A stretch of DNA of 64,000 bases from Deltaproteobacteria bacterium (GCA_026995935.1 JALWNK010000067.1:19309-83308); one strand, 5' to 3'. Shown: positions 17,112 to 26,108, counted from the stretch's first letter. The notes: generated by a model not told the origin, from the sequence alone. A program made the numbers and translations.

Positions 17112-18866
17112 TTACGTTTTTTCCTCCTGGGCAACCCTTCTTATTGCATCCCCGTAGGCCTTTTTGAGAGATGAAAGGTAGTCCGCATCCGCTGGCCCCT
17201 TCCAGGATACCACCTTGAAGAAGCGTCTTGGAATGGTAATTGATTCAGGGTCAAAACCCGTTTTGAACCTGAGTTTCCACCTGGAGGCCCGGATGCCTGA
17301 TGCCGCATCATCAAGATTTTGCGCTAGTTCCACGTAGCCAAGGGATTCCAGACACTGGGCCAGCCTCTTTTTTTTGTAGACCTTTCTTGAAAAAAGGCAG
17401 GCAACCATGGAGTTAAGCAGACACCTTGAAAGTTCATCATCAAGAAGAAAGGATATGGCCTTGTCAAGGTCTCTTTCTGCGTGTTTTTGTTCGTAGGAGT
17501 ACGCGGCAGTGTCGAGATGGGAGTGGCGAAAGCCCAGGGACTGTGCGGTAAAAAAGAGCTCCCCTGTGGCATACCCGGCCATTTCCTGGCCGAGGACGCA
17601 GGCAAATTCACTGCCTCCGTAGCTTTCCGCCGCCTTGAGCGTCCCCTGGGCAAGGAGGCTGTAAAATCTGTTTGTGCCCTGGGCAAGGAATGTAACGGCC
17701 TCAAGGTATGCTGAAGCATCACCAAAGGAAAGGTCAACCATTGTCTGATCCCTGCTGATTATCCCCCTTTCAGTTGCCTCTGTGGCCCAGGCCAGGGCAA
17801 CGCCTGCAGAGATGACATCAAGCCCCATGCGGTCGGTCTTTTCAATGAGTTTTAATACGGAGACGGGTTCCTTGATGCCAAGCATGCTTCCTACGGCAAA
17901 GATGGGCTCGTAATCGTAGGCCATTTGCAGGTAATAGTAGCGGCTGTCTTCCATGAATTTTTCCCTTACAAAGCCTACGTGTATGCAGCCAACGGGGCAG
18001 CCGGAACAGGCCAGATTTCTCAAGAGGTGTTTTGCAGCAAAGGTTTCGCCGGAGATCCGGTGCGCCTCCGGGTCAAAGCTCTCCTTTAGATTTCTCCAGG
18101 GAAGGGACTTTAGCTGGTTTAACCGTTCAAGGTTGGCAGGGGTTCCGAGGTCATGATACTTGTGCATCATTCCTGAGTCATGAACGTCACGGTAGACCTC
18201 TTTCCATGCCTTTTTGTAGGCGCTTGGCTCTTCGGGAAGGGAAATGGATGAATCCCCCATGATGACTATGGCCTTAAGTTTTTTTACGCCCATGACAGAG
18301 CCAGCGCCAAGACGGCCGAAGTGGCGGTAGGTGTCTGCGTTTATGCAGGCCATGGCAGAAAGATTTTCCCCTGCAGGGCCTATTCTTAAAATGGACCTGT
18401 GGCCATGTGCCCTTTCAACCATTCGGCGAATTATCCTTCCAGAACGGATTACGTCCATGCCCCAGAGAAAATGGGCGTCTCGTATTTCCACGTTCCTTGA
18501 GCCGACCGTAAGGATGCACGGTCTTTCAGAGCGCCCAGTGATTACAAGGGCGTCAAGGCCCGCGAATCTGAGGCCGAGGGCCGAGCGCCCGCCCGCATGG
18601 CTTTCCGTGTACTGGTTGTGGTAGGGAGATCTGAAGGCGCAGACCGTTTTGCTCATCAGGGGGAAATAGCCAGTAAGAGGGCCTATGGCGAAAATCAGGG
18701 GCTGCCCAGGGTGATCCCAAGATTCATCTATGAGTCCAAACCTTTCAAAGAGCATGGCGCAGAGGCCGCTTCCGCCAAGGGCCTGCTCCCTGCCTTCAAG
18801 TTTAAGGATGGAGGCCTTTGAAGTGGAAAGGTCCACCTTCATTACGCGAAATCTTCTGGCGTTCAC
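17112..18866 (-). CDS. Tungsten-dependent aldehyde:ferredoxin oxidoreductase family protein
   Basis: The 584-residue protein has AOR features: MKVDLSTSKASI and LGGSGLCAMLFERF at the N-terminus, FAIGPLTGYFPLMSKT, SHAGGRSALGLRFAGLDALVITGRS, RIGPAGENLSAMACI, and the cluster-ligating NLACSGCPVGC (CxxCxxxC). A further Cys (LNSMVACLF) in the C-terminal third is suited to the fourth ligand. AOR enzymes interconvert aldehydes and carboxylates with ferredoxin; the exact substrate is unknown. The start overlaps the ferredoxin stop as ATGA, so the two are translationally coupled. Confidence 0.9.
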   Translation of the reverse strand: MNARRFRVMKVDLSTSKASILKLEGREQALGGSGLCAMLFERFGLIDESWDHPGQPLIFAIGPLTGYFPLMSKTVCAFRSPYHNQYTESHAGGRSALGLRFAGLDALVITGRSERPCILTVGSRNVEIRDAHFLWGMDVIRSGRIIRRMVERAHGHRSILRIGPAGENLSAMACINADTYRHFGRLGAGSVMGVKKLKAIVIMGDSSISLPEEPSAYKKAWKEVYRDVHDSGMMHKYHDLGTPANLERLNQLKSLPWRNLKESFDPEAHRISGETFAAKHLLRNLACSGCPVGCIHVGFVREKFMEDSRYYYLQMAYDYEPIFAVGSMLGIKEPVSVLKLIEKTDRMGLDVISAGVALAWATEATERGIISRDQTMVDLSFGDASAYLEAVTFLAQGTNRFYSLLAQGTLKAAESYGGSEFACVLGQEMAGYATGELFFTAQSLGFRHSHLDTAAYSYEQKHAERDLDKAISFLLDDELSRCLLNSMVACLFSRKVYKKKRLAQCLESLGYVELAQNLDDAASGIRASRWKLRFKTGFDPESITIPRRFFKVVSWKGPADADYLSSLKKAYGDAIRRVAQEEKT

Positions 18867-19306
18867 CTTGCTGCCTCCATGGATTTGTCATTCAAGGGAG
18901 CCTCTTCATTCACCTCTACCATTTCAAGGCAGCCGTGTGGACAAAACCTGGTGCAAAGCCCGCAATGTATGCACACAATGGGGTCGCCTGATGGGCTGAG
19001 GGTAATTGCCTCAACCGGGCATGCTTCCTTGCACTTTGTGCATTTTATGCAAAGTTCCCTTTTTATCTTTATTCCACCTGACCTTCGCACAATAATAGCC
19101 TCAGTTGGGCAGGCCCTGGCACATGCAGGGTCCTCGCAGGCAAGGCAGTATCTTGCCTCAAAACCAGTGGATATCCCGCCCGTACTCCTTATGCGTATCC
19201 CCGCGTTTTCCCATGACAGGATATTGTGCACCAGCCTTGCGCAGGTCATGGAACAGACGTGGCAGCCAATACACCTTTCTATTCGTAAGGCCTTAAGGAC
19301 CTTCAT
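18863..19306 (-). CDS. Four-cluster polyferredoxin partner of AOR
   Basis: The 147-residue protein has four Cys sets: CIGCHVCSMTC, CLACEDPACARAC, CIKCTKCKEAC and CIHCGLCTRFC. It resembles the HycB/CooF/DMSO-reductase-type electron-transfer subunits. It is the first gene of the AOR operon and overlaps the AOR start by 4 nt, so it probably takes electrons from that enzyme. No signal peptide is present. Confidence 0.88.
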   Translation of the reverse strand: MKVLKALRIERCIGCHVCSMTCARLVHNILSWENAGIRIRSTGGISTGFEARYCLACEDPACARACPTEAIIVRRSGGIKIKRELCIKCTKCKEACPVEAITLSPSGDPIVCIHCGLCTRFCPHGCLEMVEVNEEAPLNDKSMEAAR

Positions 19307-19556
19307 GGATTGTCTCCCCTGTTAAAAATAGAGGCAATTTTTCTGGCTTTGATCAGGGAGCGTATCATCGTATTGTAGTTAAGACTTTTCCTTTCAGGTA
19401 CGAGTGCTTTTTTAGGTAAAAAGAATCTCTATTCTAAGTCTAAAGGACCGTTTAGGAAAGTCGAAATTGCCACATTACTAAACCGTTTTGGGATGTTACA
19501 GTAAAATAATTTCACGTGGGACTAATTTTAGCTGAGTATAAGGCCTTGTTGAAAAA
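19307..19556. other. Intergenic region between divergent AOR operon and CDF gene
   Basis: These 250 nt separate divergently transcribed units and must hold both promoters. The stretch is AT-rich, with ATTCTAAGTC and TAAAATAATTT segments, but I cannot assign a convincing -35/-10 pair or operator. Confidence 0.4.
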
Positions 19557-20711
19557 ATGTTAGAGAGTCCGCGAGATTACAGAGACGGCATCAGGACAGC
19601 CAGACAGAGGGCCCTTTCTTCCTTCATTCTTAACGTGGTTCTTGCCCTCGTAAAGGGCTACTTCGGAAGCATTACAAACAGTAAGGCGCTTCTTGGGGAT
19701 GCAATACACTCGGCAACAGATGTTGTGGCTTCGCTTGCCACCTTTTTGGGCATATGGGCGGCTAACAAGCGGCATCCCTCCTTTCCGTACGGGCTTTATA
19801 AGGCGGAAACCCTTGCCACCCTGGTAAGCTCCATTGCAATACTCTTTGCCGGATATGAGATTGCAAAGAGTGCCTTAGTCTGCCCTGAGACCCATCCTGA
19901 CGTGGCCGTTGCCCTGCCTGTGGCCGTCTTGTGTCTTTTAGTGAGCCTTGTATTTGGAATTTTGCAGGTCCGGGCAGGAGAGCGGCTTGGAAGGCCGGCA
20001 CTTGTGGCAGATGGCAAGGATTACCTTGCTGACAGCCTTTCCACAGCCGTGGTTGTTGCTGGCCTTCTGGCAGGCCTTGCAGGTTTCCACCTTGACAGGC
20101 TTGCCGCTGTGATCGTGTCCCTTTTCGTTTTCAGGGCTGGGGGAGTAATTTTGTGGGCCTCCTTAAAGGAGCTCCTGGATGCCGCAATAGACCGGGAGAC
20201 GGAACGGGAAATCATTGGATTTGTGGAGTCTAATCCGGTGGTTACCAGGGTAAAGCGTGTCTACAGCAGGGGAGCCGGTGGGAGGATCATAATAGACATG
20301 GACGTTGTCATGAAGACCATGTCCCATCAGGTTGCAGACAAGGTCGCTGATGAGTTGGAGGAGGAGATTGTAAAACGTTATCCAAAGGTGGTACTTGCCA
20401 GGATTCGTCCGCATTTTGAGCCTTCGGAAAGGATTGTAAGGATAACACCTGTAGAGGAGCCTGGTGGCCCTGTGTCTGAGCATCTGGCAGGTGCCCCGTG
20501 GTTCATGGTGGAGGAGATGGATACAACAACAGGTGAGGTTGTGGAGAGGCGTTTTGTTCAAAATCCCCATGTAAAGGCGGAAAGACGAAAGGGTTTTCTT
20601 GTAGGAAAGTGGCTGCTTTCTTTTAAACCTGACCAGGTGGTTGTGAAAAGGCGTCATGGAGGTACTGCCGAGGCCTTGCTTGAAGGGGCTGGTGTCCAAC
20701 TAAAGACTTAG
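19557..20711 (+). CDS. Cation diffusion facilitator fused to a NifX/NifB-type FeMo-cofactor-binding-like domain
   Basis: Residues about 15-290 are a CDF metal exporter: SFILNVVLALVKGYFGSITNSKALLGDAIHSATDV with the HSxxD site, the later ALVADGKDYLADSLSTAVV, six predicted helices and a cytoplasmic ferredoxin-fold tail. Residues about 300-384 resemble the dinitrogenase iron-molybdenum cofactor domain: GPVSEHLAGAPWFMVEEMD and ending GTAEALLEGAGV. CDF proteins export Zn, Fe, Mn or similar ions; the extra domain may sense or hold the metal. The ORF starts at an ATG with no evident Shine-Dalgarno. Confidence 0.85.
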   Translation: MLESPRDYRDGIRTARQRALSSFILNVVLALVKGYFGSITNSKALLGDAIHSATDVVASLATFLGIWAANKRHPSFPYGLYKAETLATLVSSIAILFAGYEIAKSALVCPETHPDVAVALPVAVLCLLVSLVFGILQVRAGERLGRPALVADGKDYLADSLSTAVVVAGLLAGLAGFHLDRLAAVIVSLFVFRAGGVILWASLKELLDAAIDRETEREIIGFVESNPVVTRVKRVYSRGAGGRIIIDMDVVMKTMSHQVADKVADELEEEIVKRYPKVVLARIRPHFEPSERIVRITPVEEPGGPVSEHLAGAPWFMVEEMDTTTGEVVERRFVQNPHVKAERRKGFLVGKWLLSFKPDQVVVKRRHGGTAEALLEGAGVQLKT

Positions 20712-20742
20712 TTCTTTCTTTTGCTCGCCCAAAAGAAAGAAC
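20711..20742. repeat. Perfect 12-bp inverted repeat (hairpin) at CDF gene end
   Basis: GTTCTTTCTTTT at 20711-20722 is the exact reverse complement of AAAAGAAAGAAC at 20731-20742, with the loop GCTCGCCC. It begins at the last base of the CDF stop codon and could act as a transcription terminator or RNA-stabilising structure. It is the left end of a longer palindromic element. Confidence 0.8.
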
Positions 20743-20905
20743 CAAAGAAAACGGCGCCCCATTGCCGCTTTTATCCTGTGCGCGCAAGGTCTTGAGTCCT
20801 GGCCGCCCAAAGGGGCCATCCATGGCCCAATGGGCGGTGGCGGTATCCATCCCGCCACCCCTTCGGGGCCTTGTCGGACTCAAGACCTTCCGTGCTCGGC
20901 GCGGC
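20743..20905. repeat. Complex palindromic element with long inverted repeat
   Basis: AAGGTCTTGAGTCC at 20786-20799 is exactly repeated in inverted form as GGACTCAAGACCTT at 20876-20889. The 76 nt between are GC-rich with smaller palindromes (CCGCCCA/TGGGCGG and GGCCAT/ATGGCC types, CCCCTTCGGGG). Flanks are partly complementary too (TGCCGC left, GCGGCA right). It has no ORF of its own on either strand with coding character. It looks like a REP/BIME-type interspersed element or a MITE, together with the preceding hairpin. Confidence 0.6.
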
Positions 20906-21126
20906 AAAAGGGGGTGAAAAACACGGCCTTACCCCAACTGGAATTACTTAAATCTCTTTACTTCGAAATTGGTCAATGTACGTGATAACTAATTTTGAAA
21001 TACGGGCTACGATATTTTGATTTCATGAAAAAGAGGTTCGATCTCGGGCAGTCTAAATTCGATAATGCTAGAATATTCGGCTAATATGAAATGAAAATGC
21101 ATTTTGGACGAAAAGGAGCATTGGGG
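20906..21126. other. AT-rich stretch without a gene before the broken ATPase
   Basis: No coding frame is supported here. Base composition shifts abruptly from the GC-rich palindromes to AT-rich DNA (for example ATAATGCTAGAATATTCGG). It probably contains the former promoter of the ATPase gene, with AAAAGGAG at 21111-21118 as its ribosome site. Confidence 0.4.
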
Positions 21127-22351
21127 GTGTATGTAAACAGAACCTTAGAAAGGTTTTTTTCCTTGAGGCCGACAAACACTTCCCAGTGTTACTGTTAACA
21201 GGCGCACGCCAGGTTGGGAAGACAACCATGTTGAAACATCTTCGCAAAGACGGCATGCAGTACGTTACCTTTGATGAGCCACTGATCCTGAGCCTGGCAA
21301 AAGAAGACCCCCCGCTTTTTATGCAAAGGTTTGAAGCCCCTTTGATCCTTGATGAGATCCAGTACGCTCCAGAGTTGCTTCCTTATATAAAGATGTCTGT
21401 GGACAGATATATGCAGCCGGGGATGTTCTGGCTTACTGGCTCCCAGCAATTTCATATGATGAGAGATGTTTCAGAGTCTCTGGCGGGGCGAATTGCACTT
21501 CTTTCGTTGCTAGGCCTGTCACGGCGGAAATGTTACGAGAAATCGCCACATCAGGGCCATTTCTTCCAATTCCTGAAGTTGTTAAGGAAAGGCTTGCAGC
21601 AAACGGAAGGCTTTCTTTAACAGATGCATATGCCCTTATTTGGCGCGGCTCTCTACCAAGGATTGCCTTAGATAAAAAAATTGACAGAGACCTCTTTTAT
21701 TCCTCCTGCGTTCAGACGTATCTGCAAAGAGACGTTCGGGATCTCGCCAGGGTTGGTGATGAAATGGCCTTTTTGCGCTTTTTAAGAGCCTGTGCCGCAA
21801 GGACTGGGCAGATGCTCAACATGGCGGATTTGGCAAGGGATGCAGACATTGCCCCCAATACTGCGAAAAACTGGCTGTCGATTCTTGAGACCTCAGGGAT
21901 TGTTTATCTTTTACCTCCTTATGCGGCAAACCTGACAAAGCGGTTGGTCAAAAGACCCAAGCTATATTTTCTGGATACCGGCCTTTGTTCCTATCTTACA
22001 AACTGGTCCAGTCCTGAGACTCTAGAGGCCGGGGCAATGGGAGGCGCCATTTTTGAGACCTGGGTAATTGGAGAGATACTGAAAAGCTATTTTCACAATG
22101 GAAAACAGCCCGCCCTTTACTATTACCGGGATAAGGACAAAAAGGAGATCGATTTACTTATAATCAGGGACGACACTGCCTATCCCATAGAAATCAAGAA
22201 AACCGCAAGCCCAACAAGCAAGGACGTGCGCCACTTTCGGATAATTGAGCGTCTTGGGGTTCATCGAGGAGAGGGAGTAGTAATATGTTTTGTGGATGAT
22301 TTCCTTCCACTTACGAAAGATATAAACGCCATTCCAGTAGCGGCCCTTTAA
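21127..22351 (+). pseudogene. DUF4143-type AAA ATPase, disrupted by two single-base frameshifts
   Basis: Three frames together encode one about 408-residue ATPase. Frame one from GTG 21127 gives YVNRTLERFF; one missing T in the T-run at 21154-21160 moves reading to VLLLTGARQVGKTTML (Walker A) and FEAPLILDEIQYAPELLPYIK (Walker B). Near 21519 a second missing base moves it from LAGRIALLSLLGLS to TAEMLREIATSG. The rest has the DUF4143 tail with RDVRDLARV, PKLYFLDTGLCSYL and the nuclease-like KKEIDLLIIRDDTAYPIEIKK. Such ATPases are mobile accessory genes of unclear role, sometimes linked to toxin-antitoxin functions. Either the gene is dead or the shifts are sequencing errors. Confidence 0.85.
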
Positions 22352-22431
22352 CTGCAATGAGTTAGGGCATTGGAAAACCTTTAGTAAAGGATAAAAGCCT
22401 AGCTGGGGTGAGCTAATTAAATAAGCGCTAC

Positions 22432-22905
22432 TTAATCTGTGAATATCTCCAGGACCTCGTAGGTTTTTACTCCGGATGGGGAGCGAAATTCCACCTCGTC
22501 TCCCTCTTCCTTTCCAAGAAGCGCCATGCCAAGGGGGGATTTTATGGATATCTTTCCAAGTTTTATATCAGACTCGTCAGGCCCAACCAGCTGGTAAACT
22601 ACCTCCTCACCGGTATCCAGGTTCTCAAGACGGACCTTTACCCCAAAAACCACCTTTTCACAGGACTGGTTGGAGCAGTCTATTACATCTGCTGCTGCAA
22701 GCTTGCTGTTAAGATACTGTATTCTTGCCTCAAGCTGGCCTTGACGTTCCTTTGCAGCATGGTACTCGGCATTCTCCGACAGGTCGCCGTGGGCCCTTGC
22801 CTCTTCAATGGCCTTTATGACCTCATATCTCTCAACCCGTTCAAGGTGTTCAAGCTCTTCCTTCAGTTTTTGATAACCCTCTGGTGTAAACGGAATCCTT
22901 TCCAT
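22432..22905 (-). CDS. greA: Transcription elongation factor GreA
   Basis: The start is taken as the ATG giving MERIPFTPEGYQKLKEEL, 157 residues, the usual GreA length; the track begins at a TTG eight codons earlier. The N-terminal coiled coil includes EARAHGDLSENAEYHAAKERQG, with the acidic D/E residues that act at the polymerase active site. The C-terminal FKBP-like domain has SIKSPLGMALLGKEEGDEVEF. It stimulates cleavage of backtracked transcripts. A terminator-like hairpin lies just upstream, so it is probably transcribed separately from the cytochrome gene before it. Confidence 0.95.
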   Translation of the reverse strand: MERIPFTPEGYQKLKEELEHLERVERYEVIKAIEEARAHGDLSENAEYHAAKERQGQLEARIQYLNSKLAAADVIDCSNQSCEKVVFGVKVRLENLDTGEEVVYQLVGPDESDIKLGKISIKSPLGMALLGKEEGDEVEFRSPSGVKTYEVLEIFTD

Positions 22906-22940
22906 CCTCTTGGAAACCTCTTTTGTCAAATGAATAATCT

Positions 22941-22977
22941 AAAAAAGACTGCCGCAATGAGACGGCAGCCTTTTTTT
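22941..22977. terminator. Bidirectional-looking hairpin between cytochrome gene and greA
   Basis: CTGCCG and CGGCAG form a stem around CAATGAGA, flanked by AAAAAA on one side and TTTTTTT on the other. On the minus strand it follows the 12-haem cytochrome gene and precedes greA, so it probably ends the cytochrome transcript. Confidence 0.75.
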
Positions 22978-23046
22978 AGTAAAGGCTAGAATAACAAAAA
23001 ATGGAAGAGATTCAAGACATTTGTTCATGGCTTTGCCGAAATTATG

Positions 23047-24951
23047 CTACGGTCTTGCTGATTTTGCTCCTGAATTCAGGAGCGCCCTCAAAATTTTTCT
23101 GTGCATGTCGTCATCAATGGAGCCTTCTTTAAGTTTGGATACGCCTTTGGCAAGGTTGCCTGCATCCCAGCCGTGGCAGGAGGCGCATGTACCAACCCGA
23201 ATAATCCGCCGGATTTCCTCCTTGTTAAAGGGACGTGCCCCTTCGTGGCTGGTTGCCTGGAGCTGGGTTCCGTTTTCATCAACTATTTGTTCAAGACTGA
23301 AGGGCAGATCAACGCCATTTGCCTTGGTGACGTACAAATCGCGGCCAAGTCCCAGGCTCTTTCTGTTTGCATGGCAGCTTTCACAGCTTCTGGCCTTTTT
23401 GCTCGTGGTGTGGGGCTGGATGGGGTTTGTGGCAATGGCATAGACTCCATCTGTTGTCTTGTACACCTTGTTGTGCACCCTGCATTTCCCGTCAGGTCCA
23501 ATCTGGGTAAAGATGACCTGGCAGCCTGGAATAAAGGGGCTTACAAGCCCCTCGCTGTTTATCCCCAGGGTGGGTGTCTCCCATCGGAGAAAGGACCTCG
23601 TCTCTCTCCACTTGTATGCCGTTTTTGCGCGATAGACAGCCTTCCCGGAAAGTGTAGGATCAGGCGCCTTAGTGCTTTTTACCCAGTCAAGGGAACTGGT
23701 GCTTGCGTCCTGCTGGGCATGGCAGCCGTAACACTGGGGTGCCCAGCGGCTGTGGCAACTGTAGCATTCCATCTTATCAAGGTGGGCACTTATGCCCATG
23801 GCGTCCCTTGCCTTTTTGGGGCCTGATTTCAGGATGTCCTTTACCTGGGGAACAACATATTTTTTACCAGAGGCTGAGTTCAATAGAATTTGTCCCTTTT
23901 GAAGCTCAAGCCTCTCCATCCGGTTTCCCCTTGAAGAGAGCAGGCGGCTTTTTTGATTTTTTGTTCCATGACAGTCCTGGCACTCGATTTCAACGGCCTG
24001 CTCTTTTTTGGAATAGATGTTTCCGTCTCCGTGGACATCCCTTTCCGTATGGCAGTCAATGCAGAAAAGCCCCTGGGCGTAGTGGACATCCGGGGTAAGG
24101 TGATTGTAGTACTTTCCGTGGATCTTTCTTCCCCCTTTAACCCCTGGTTTTTGAGACCACGGCGAGCCGTATCCGTCTGACTCCATTGTCCCGATAAAGC
24201 TCACCCCTATGCGTCCGCCCCTGTTGTGACAGTGTATGCACTGAGAGGGCGGAATCGTAACCGTTACCCTGTGAAGCCTCGGCCTCGGTGTAAAATCCTT
24301 TTTCTTGGACTCGCCCCTTATGGCCGCATCCCTACCTTTGTATTTGCCATCGTCATCGTAGAGCACGTGGCAGGCAGCGCATCCAGAGGACCTAAAGTCG
24401 CCAAATCGTTCTGCCCCGTAGCTGTAAAGATGGCACCTCAGGCACTCTTCACGCAGGTAGTCGTCAGCAGGGCTGTTAGTGGGTGATTCTGGCTCGTTTG
24501 GATGAAAAAAGGGCAGGGCCTTTAGTTCTTTTACTGCCCCCATATTTTGGGGTACCTCTAGGTCCTCATCCCTTACCGGCCTTACCGCGTAGATGGCATT
24601 TTTCGTCCCTTGAGCGGAAAAGAGGTAGCGGGTGGCGCTTATTATGCCCGCGCTCGTTGCGTGAAGGGATTTTTTCGACCGTTTAAGTATGTCTTCATGG
24701 CACAGGCCGCAGGTTTTGTCTGCAACGGAGTAGTCAGAGGGATTTGCCCACATGCCTTTGTGTGCCTCATCCTTTTTAGCCTTTTCAGGATGCCCCGTGT
24801 GGCAGAAGCTGCACTCAAGTCCCTTCATGGCAGGGTTACTGGCTATGGGTTCAATCCCCTTGTGACACCTTTTGCAGCTTCCTGCAAAAACGAGGCAGTT
24901 CAGACAAAGGAATATGAAAGGCAAAGACAGGATAATCAGGTATCTATTCAT
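23047..24951 (-). CDS. Dodecahaem c-type cytochrome, exported
   Basis: The 634-residue protein starts with a signal peptide (MNRYLIILSLPFIFLCLNCLVFAG). I count twelve CXXCH haem-binding motifs: CKRCH, CSFCH, CGLCH, CLRCH, CAACH, CIHCH, CIDCH, CQDCH, CYSCH, CYGCH, CESCH and CASCH. The first eight lie in the N-terminal half, two in the middle and two in the C-terminal third, with a haem-poor stretch between. It must be periplasmic or extracytoplasmic and carry electrons, but no known octahaem or dodecahaem enzyme is recognised with confidence. It stands alone, divergent from a patatin gene. Role in sulfur or extracellular electron transfer is speculation. Confidence 0.9.
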   Translation of the reverse strand: MNRYLIILSLPFIFLCLNCLVFAGSCKRCHKGIEPIASNPAMKGLECSFCHTGHPEKAKKDEAHKGMWANPSDYSVADKTCGLCHEDILKRSKKSLHATSAGIISATRYLFSAQGTKNAIYAVRPVRDEDLEVPQNMGAVKELKALPFFHPNEPESPTNSPADDYLREECLRCHLYSYGAERFGDFRSSGCAACHVLYDDDGKYKGRDAAIRGESKKKDFTPRPRLHRVTVTIPPSQCIHCHNRGGRIGVSFIGTMESDGYGSPWSQKPGVKGGRKIHGKYYNHLTPDVHYAQGLFCIDCHTERDVHGDGNIYSKKEQAVEIECQDCHGTKNQKSRLLSSRGNRMERLELQKGQILLNSASGKKYVVPQVKDILKSGPKKARDAMGISAHLDKMECYSCHSRWAPQCYGCHAQQDASTSSLDWVKSTKAPDPTLSGKAVYRAKTAYKWRETRSFLRWETPTLGINSEGLVSPFIPGCQVIFTQIGPDGKCRVHNKVYKTTDGVYAIATNPIQPHTTSKKARSCESCHANRKSLGLGRDLYVTKANGVDLPFSLEQIVDENGTQLQATSHEGARPFNKEEIRRIIRVGTCASCHGWDAGNLAKGVSKLKEGSIDDDMHRKILRALLNSGAKSARP

Positions 24952-25082
24952 GGCAACATCACTATTTTTTAAGTGAGGTTTCTATGACAATTGGCAAAAG
25001 TCAACCGTCAAGGGAATATATTAGAAATTTGACAATTTCACATTCTAAGTCCATGCTGATAAAAAAGGCCTGGAGGAAAAAG

Positions 25083-26108
25083 ATGGCAGAATATCACTTT
25101 TCAAACTTTGTCTTTGAAGGCGGAGGTGTAAAGGGGATTGCCTATGTAGGCGCTCTCGAGGAGCTTGATGAACGGGGAATCCTTCCAAAAATCAGCAGGG
25201 TGGGTGGCACCTCTGCCGGGGCCATAAACGCGGTGCTTCTTGGCCTCAATTTCACCCCTGACGAGGTCAGGGACATCCTCTGGAGGCTCAACTTCAGGAA
25301 TTTCATGGACGATTCCTTTGGCATTATAAGGGATACAGACAGGCTCTTGACCGAGTTTGGCTGGTACAAGGGCGACTATTTCAGAAACTGGATAGGTGAG
25401 CTCATAAGGGAAAAGACTGGAAATACCGAGGCCACCTTTGCAGACGTTTTCGCCCTCAAATCAAAAAAGGGATTTCGGGACATCTACCTCATTGGTACTA
25501 ATCTATCCACCAGGTTCTCAGAGATTTTCTCCATTGAACACACTCCAAGGATGTGCATAGCCGATGCCGTTCGTATATCCATGTCCATCCCCCTGTTTTT
25601 TAAGGCAATAAGAAGCGCCAGGGACGACGTTTACGTTGACGGAGGGGTGCTGAGAAACTATCCAATAAAGCTCTTTGACAGGGAAAAGTACGTAATCGGA
25701 AAACTGGCCAGAAAGACCGAATACTACGAAAGGATCAACAAAAAGATTGCAAAGCTGGAGCGGCCCATTTCCAAGTACGTGTTCAATAAGCAGACCCTGG
25801 GCTTCAGGCTCGATACAAAGGAAGAGATATCCATGTTCAGGGATCATGCAGAGCCCAAACACCACGAAATCAATGACCTATTCGATTACATCTTGAATCT
25901 TGTCATTACCATGAAGGACGCCCAGGAAAACAGCCACCTTCACAGCGACGACTGGCAACGCACCATTTACATAGACACCCTTGGGGTGAAGACGACGGAT
26001 TTTGATATTGATGACGAGAAAAAACATGCCCTGATAGAGTCTGGCAGGAAAGGGGTGAGGGAGTACTTTAAGTGGTATGATGGAGTAAAGCGGGCCGTGA
26101 ACAAGTAA
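25083..26108 (+). CDS. Patatin-like phospholipase family protein
   Basis: The start is set at ATG 25083 because GGAGG lies 6 nt upstream, giving 341 residues; the track start at 24984 would add 33 residues of low-conservation character. The protein has the patatin oxyanion motif FEGGGVKGIAYVGALEEL, the nucleophile elbow GGTSAGAINAVLLG (GxSxG) and the catalytic-dyad Asp in VDGGVLRNYPI. It probably hydrolyses acyl ester bonds of phospholipids in the cytoplasm or at the membrane. No signal peptide follows from the chosen start. Confidence 0.88.
   Translation: MAEYHFSNFVFEGGGVKGIAYVGALEELDERGILPKISRVGGTSAGAINAVLLGLNFTPDEVRDILWRLNFRNFMDDSFGIIRDTDRLLTEFGWYKGDYFRNWIGELIREKTGNTEATFADVFALKSKKGFRDIYLIGTNLSTRFSEIFSIEHTPRMCIADAVRISMSIPLFFKAIRSARDDVYVDGGVLRNYPIKLFDREKYVIGKLARKTEYYERINKKIAKLERPISKYVFNKQTLGFRLDTKEEISMFRDHAEPKHHEINDLFDYILNLVITMKDAQENSHLHSDDWQRTIYIDTLGVKTTDFDIDDEKKHALIESGRKGVREYFKWYDGVKRAVNK

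Noticed and set aside
20163-20699. Minus-strand 178-residue ORF opposite the CDF gene
   Set aside because: Antisense shadow; the plus strand encodes an intact CDF-NifX fusion.
23101-23826. Plus-strand 241-residue ORF antisense to the cytochrome gene
   Set aside because: It is a shadow of the 12-haem cytochrome frame; the opposite strand has twelve CXXCH motifs and a signal peptide.
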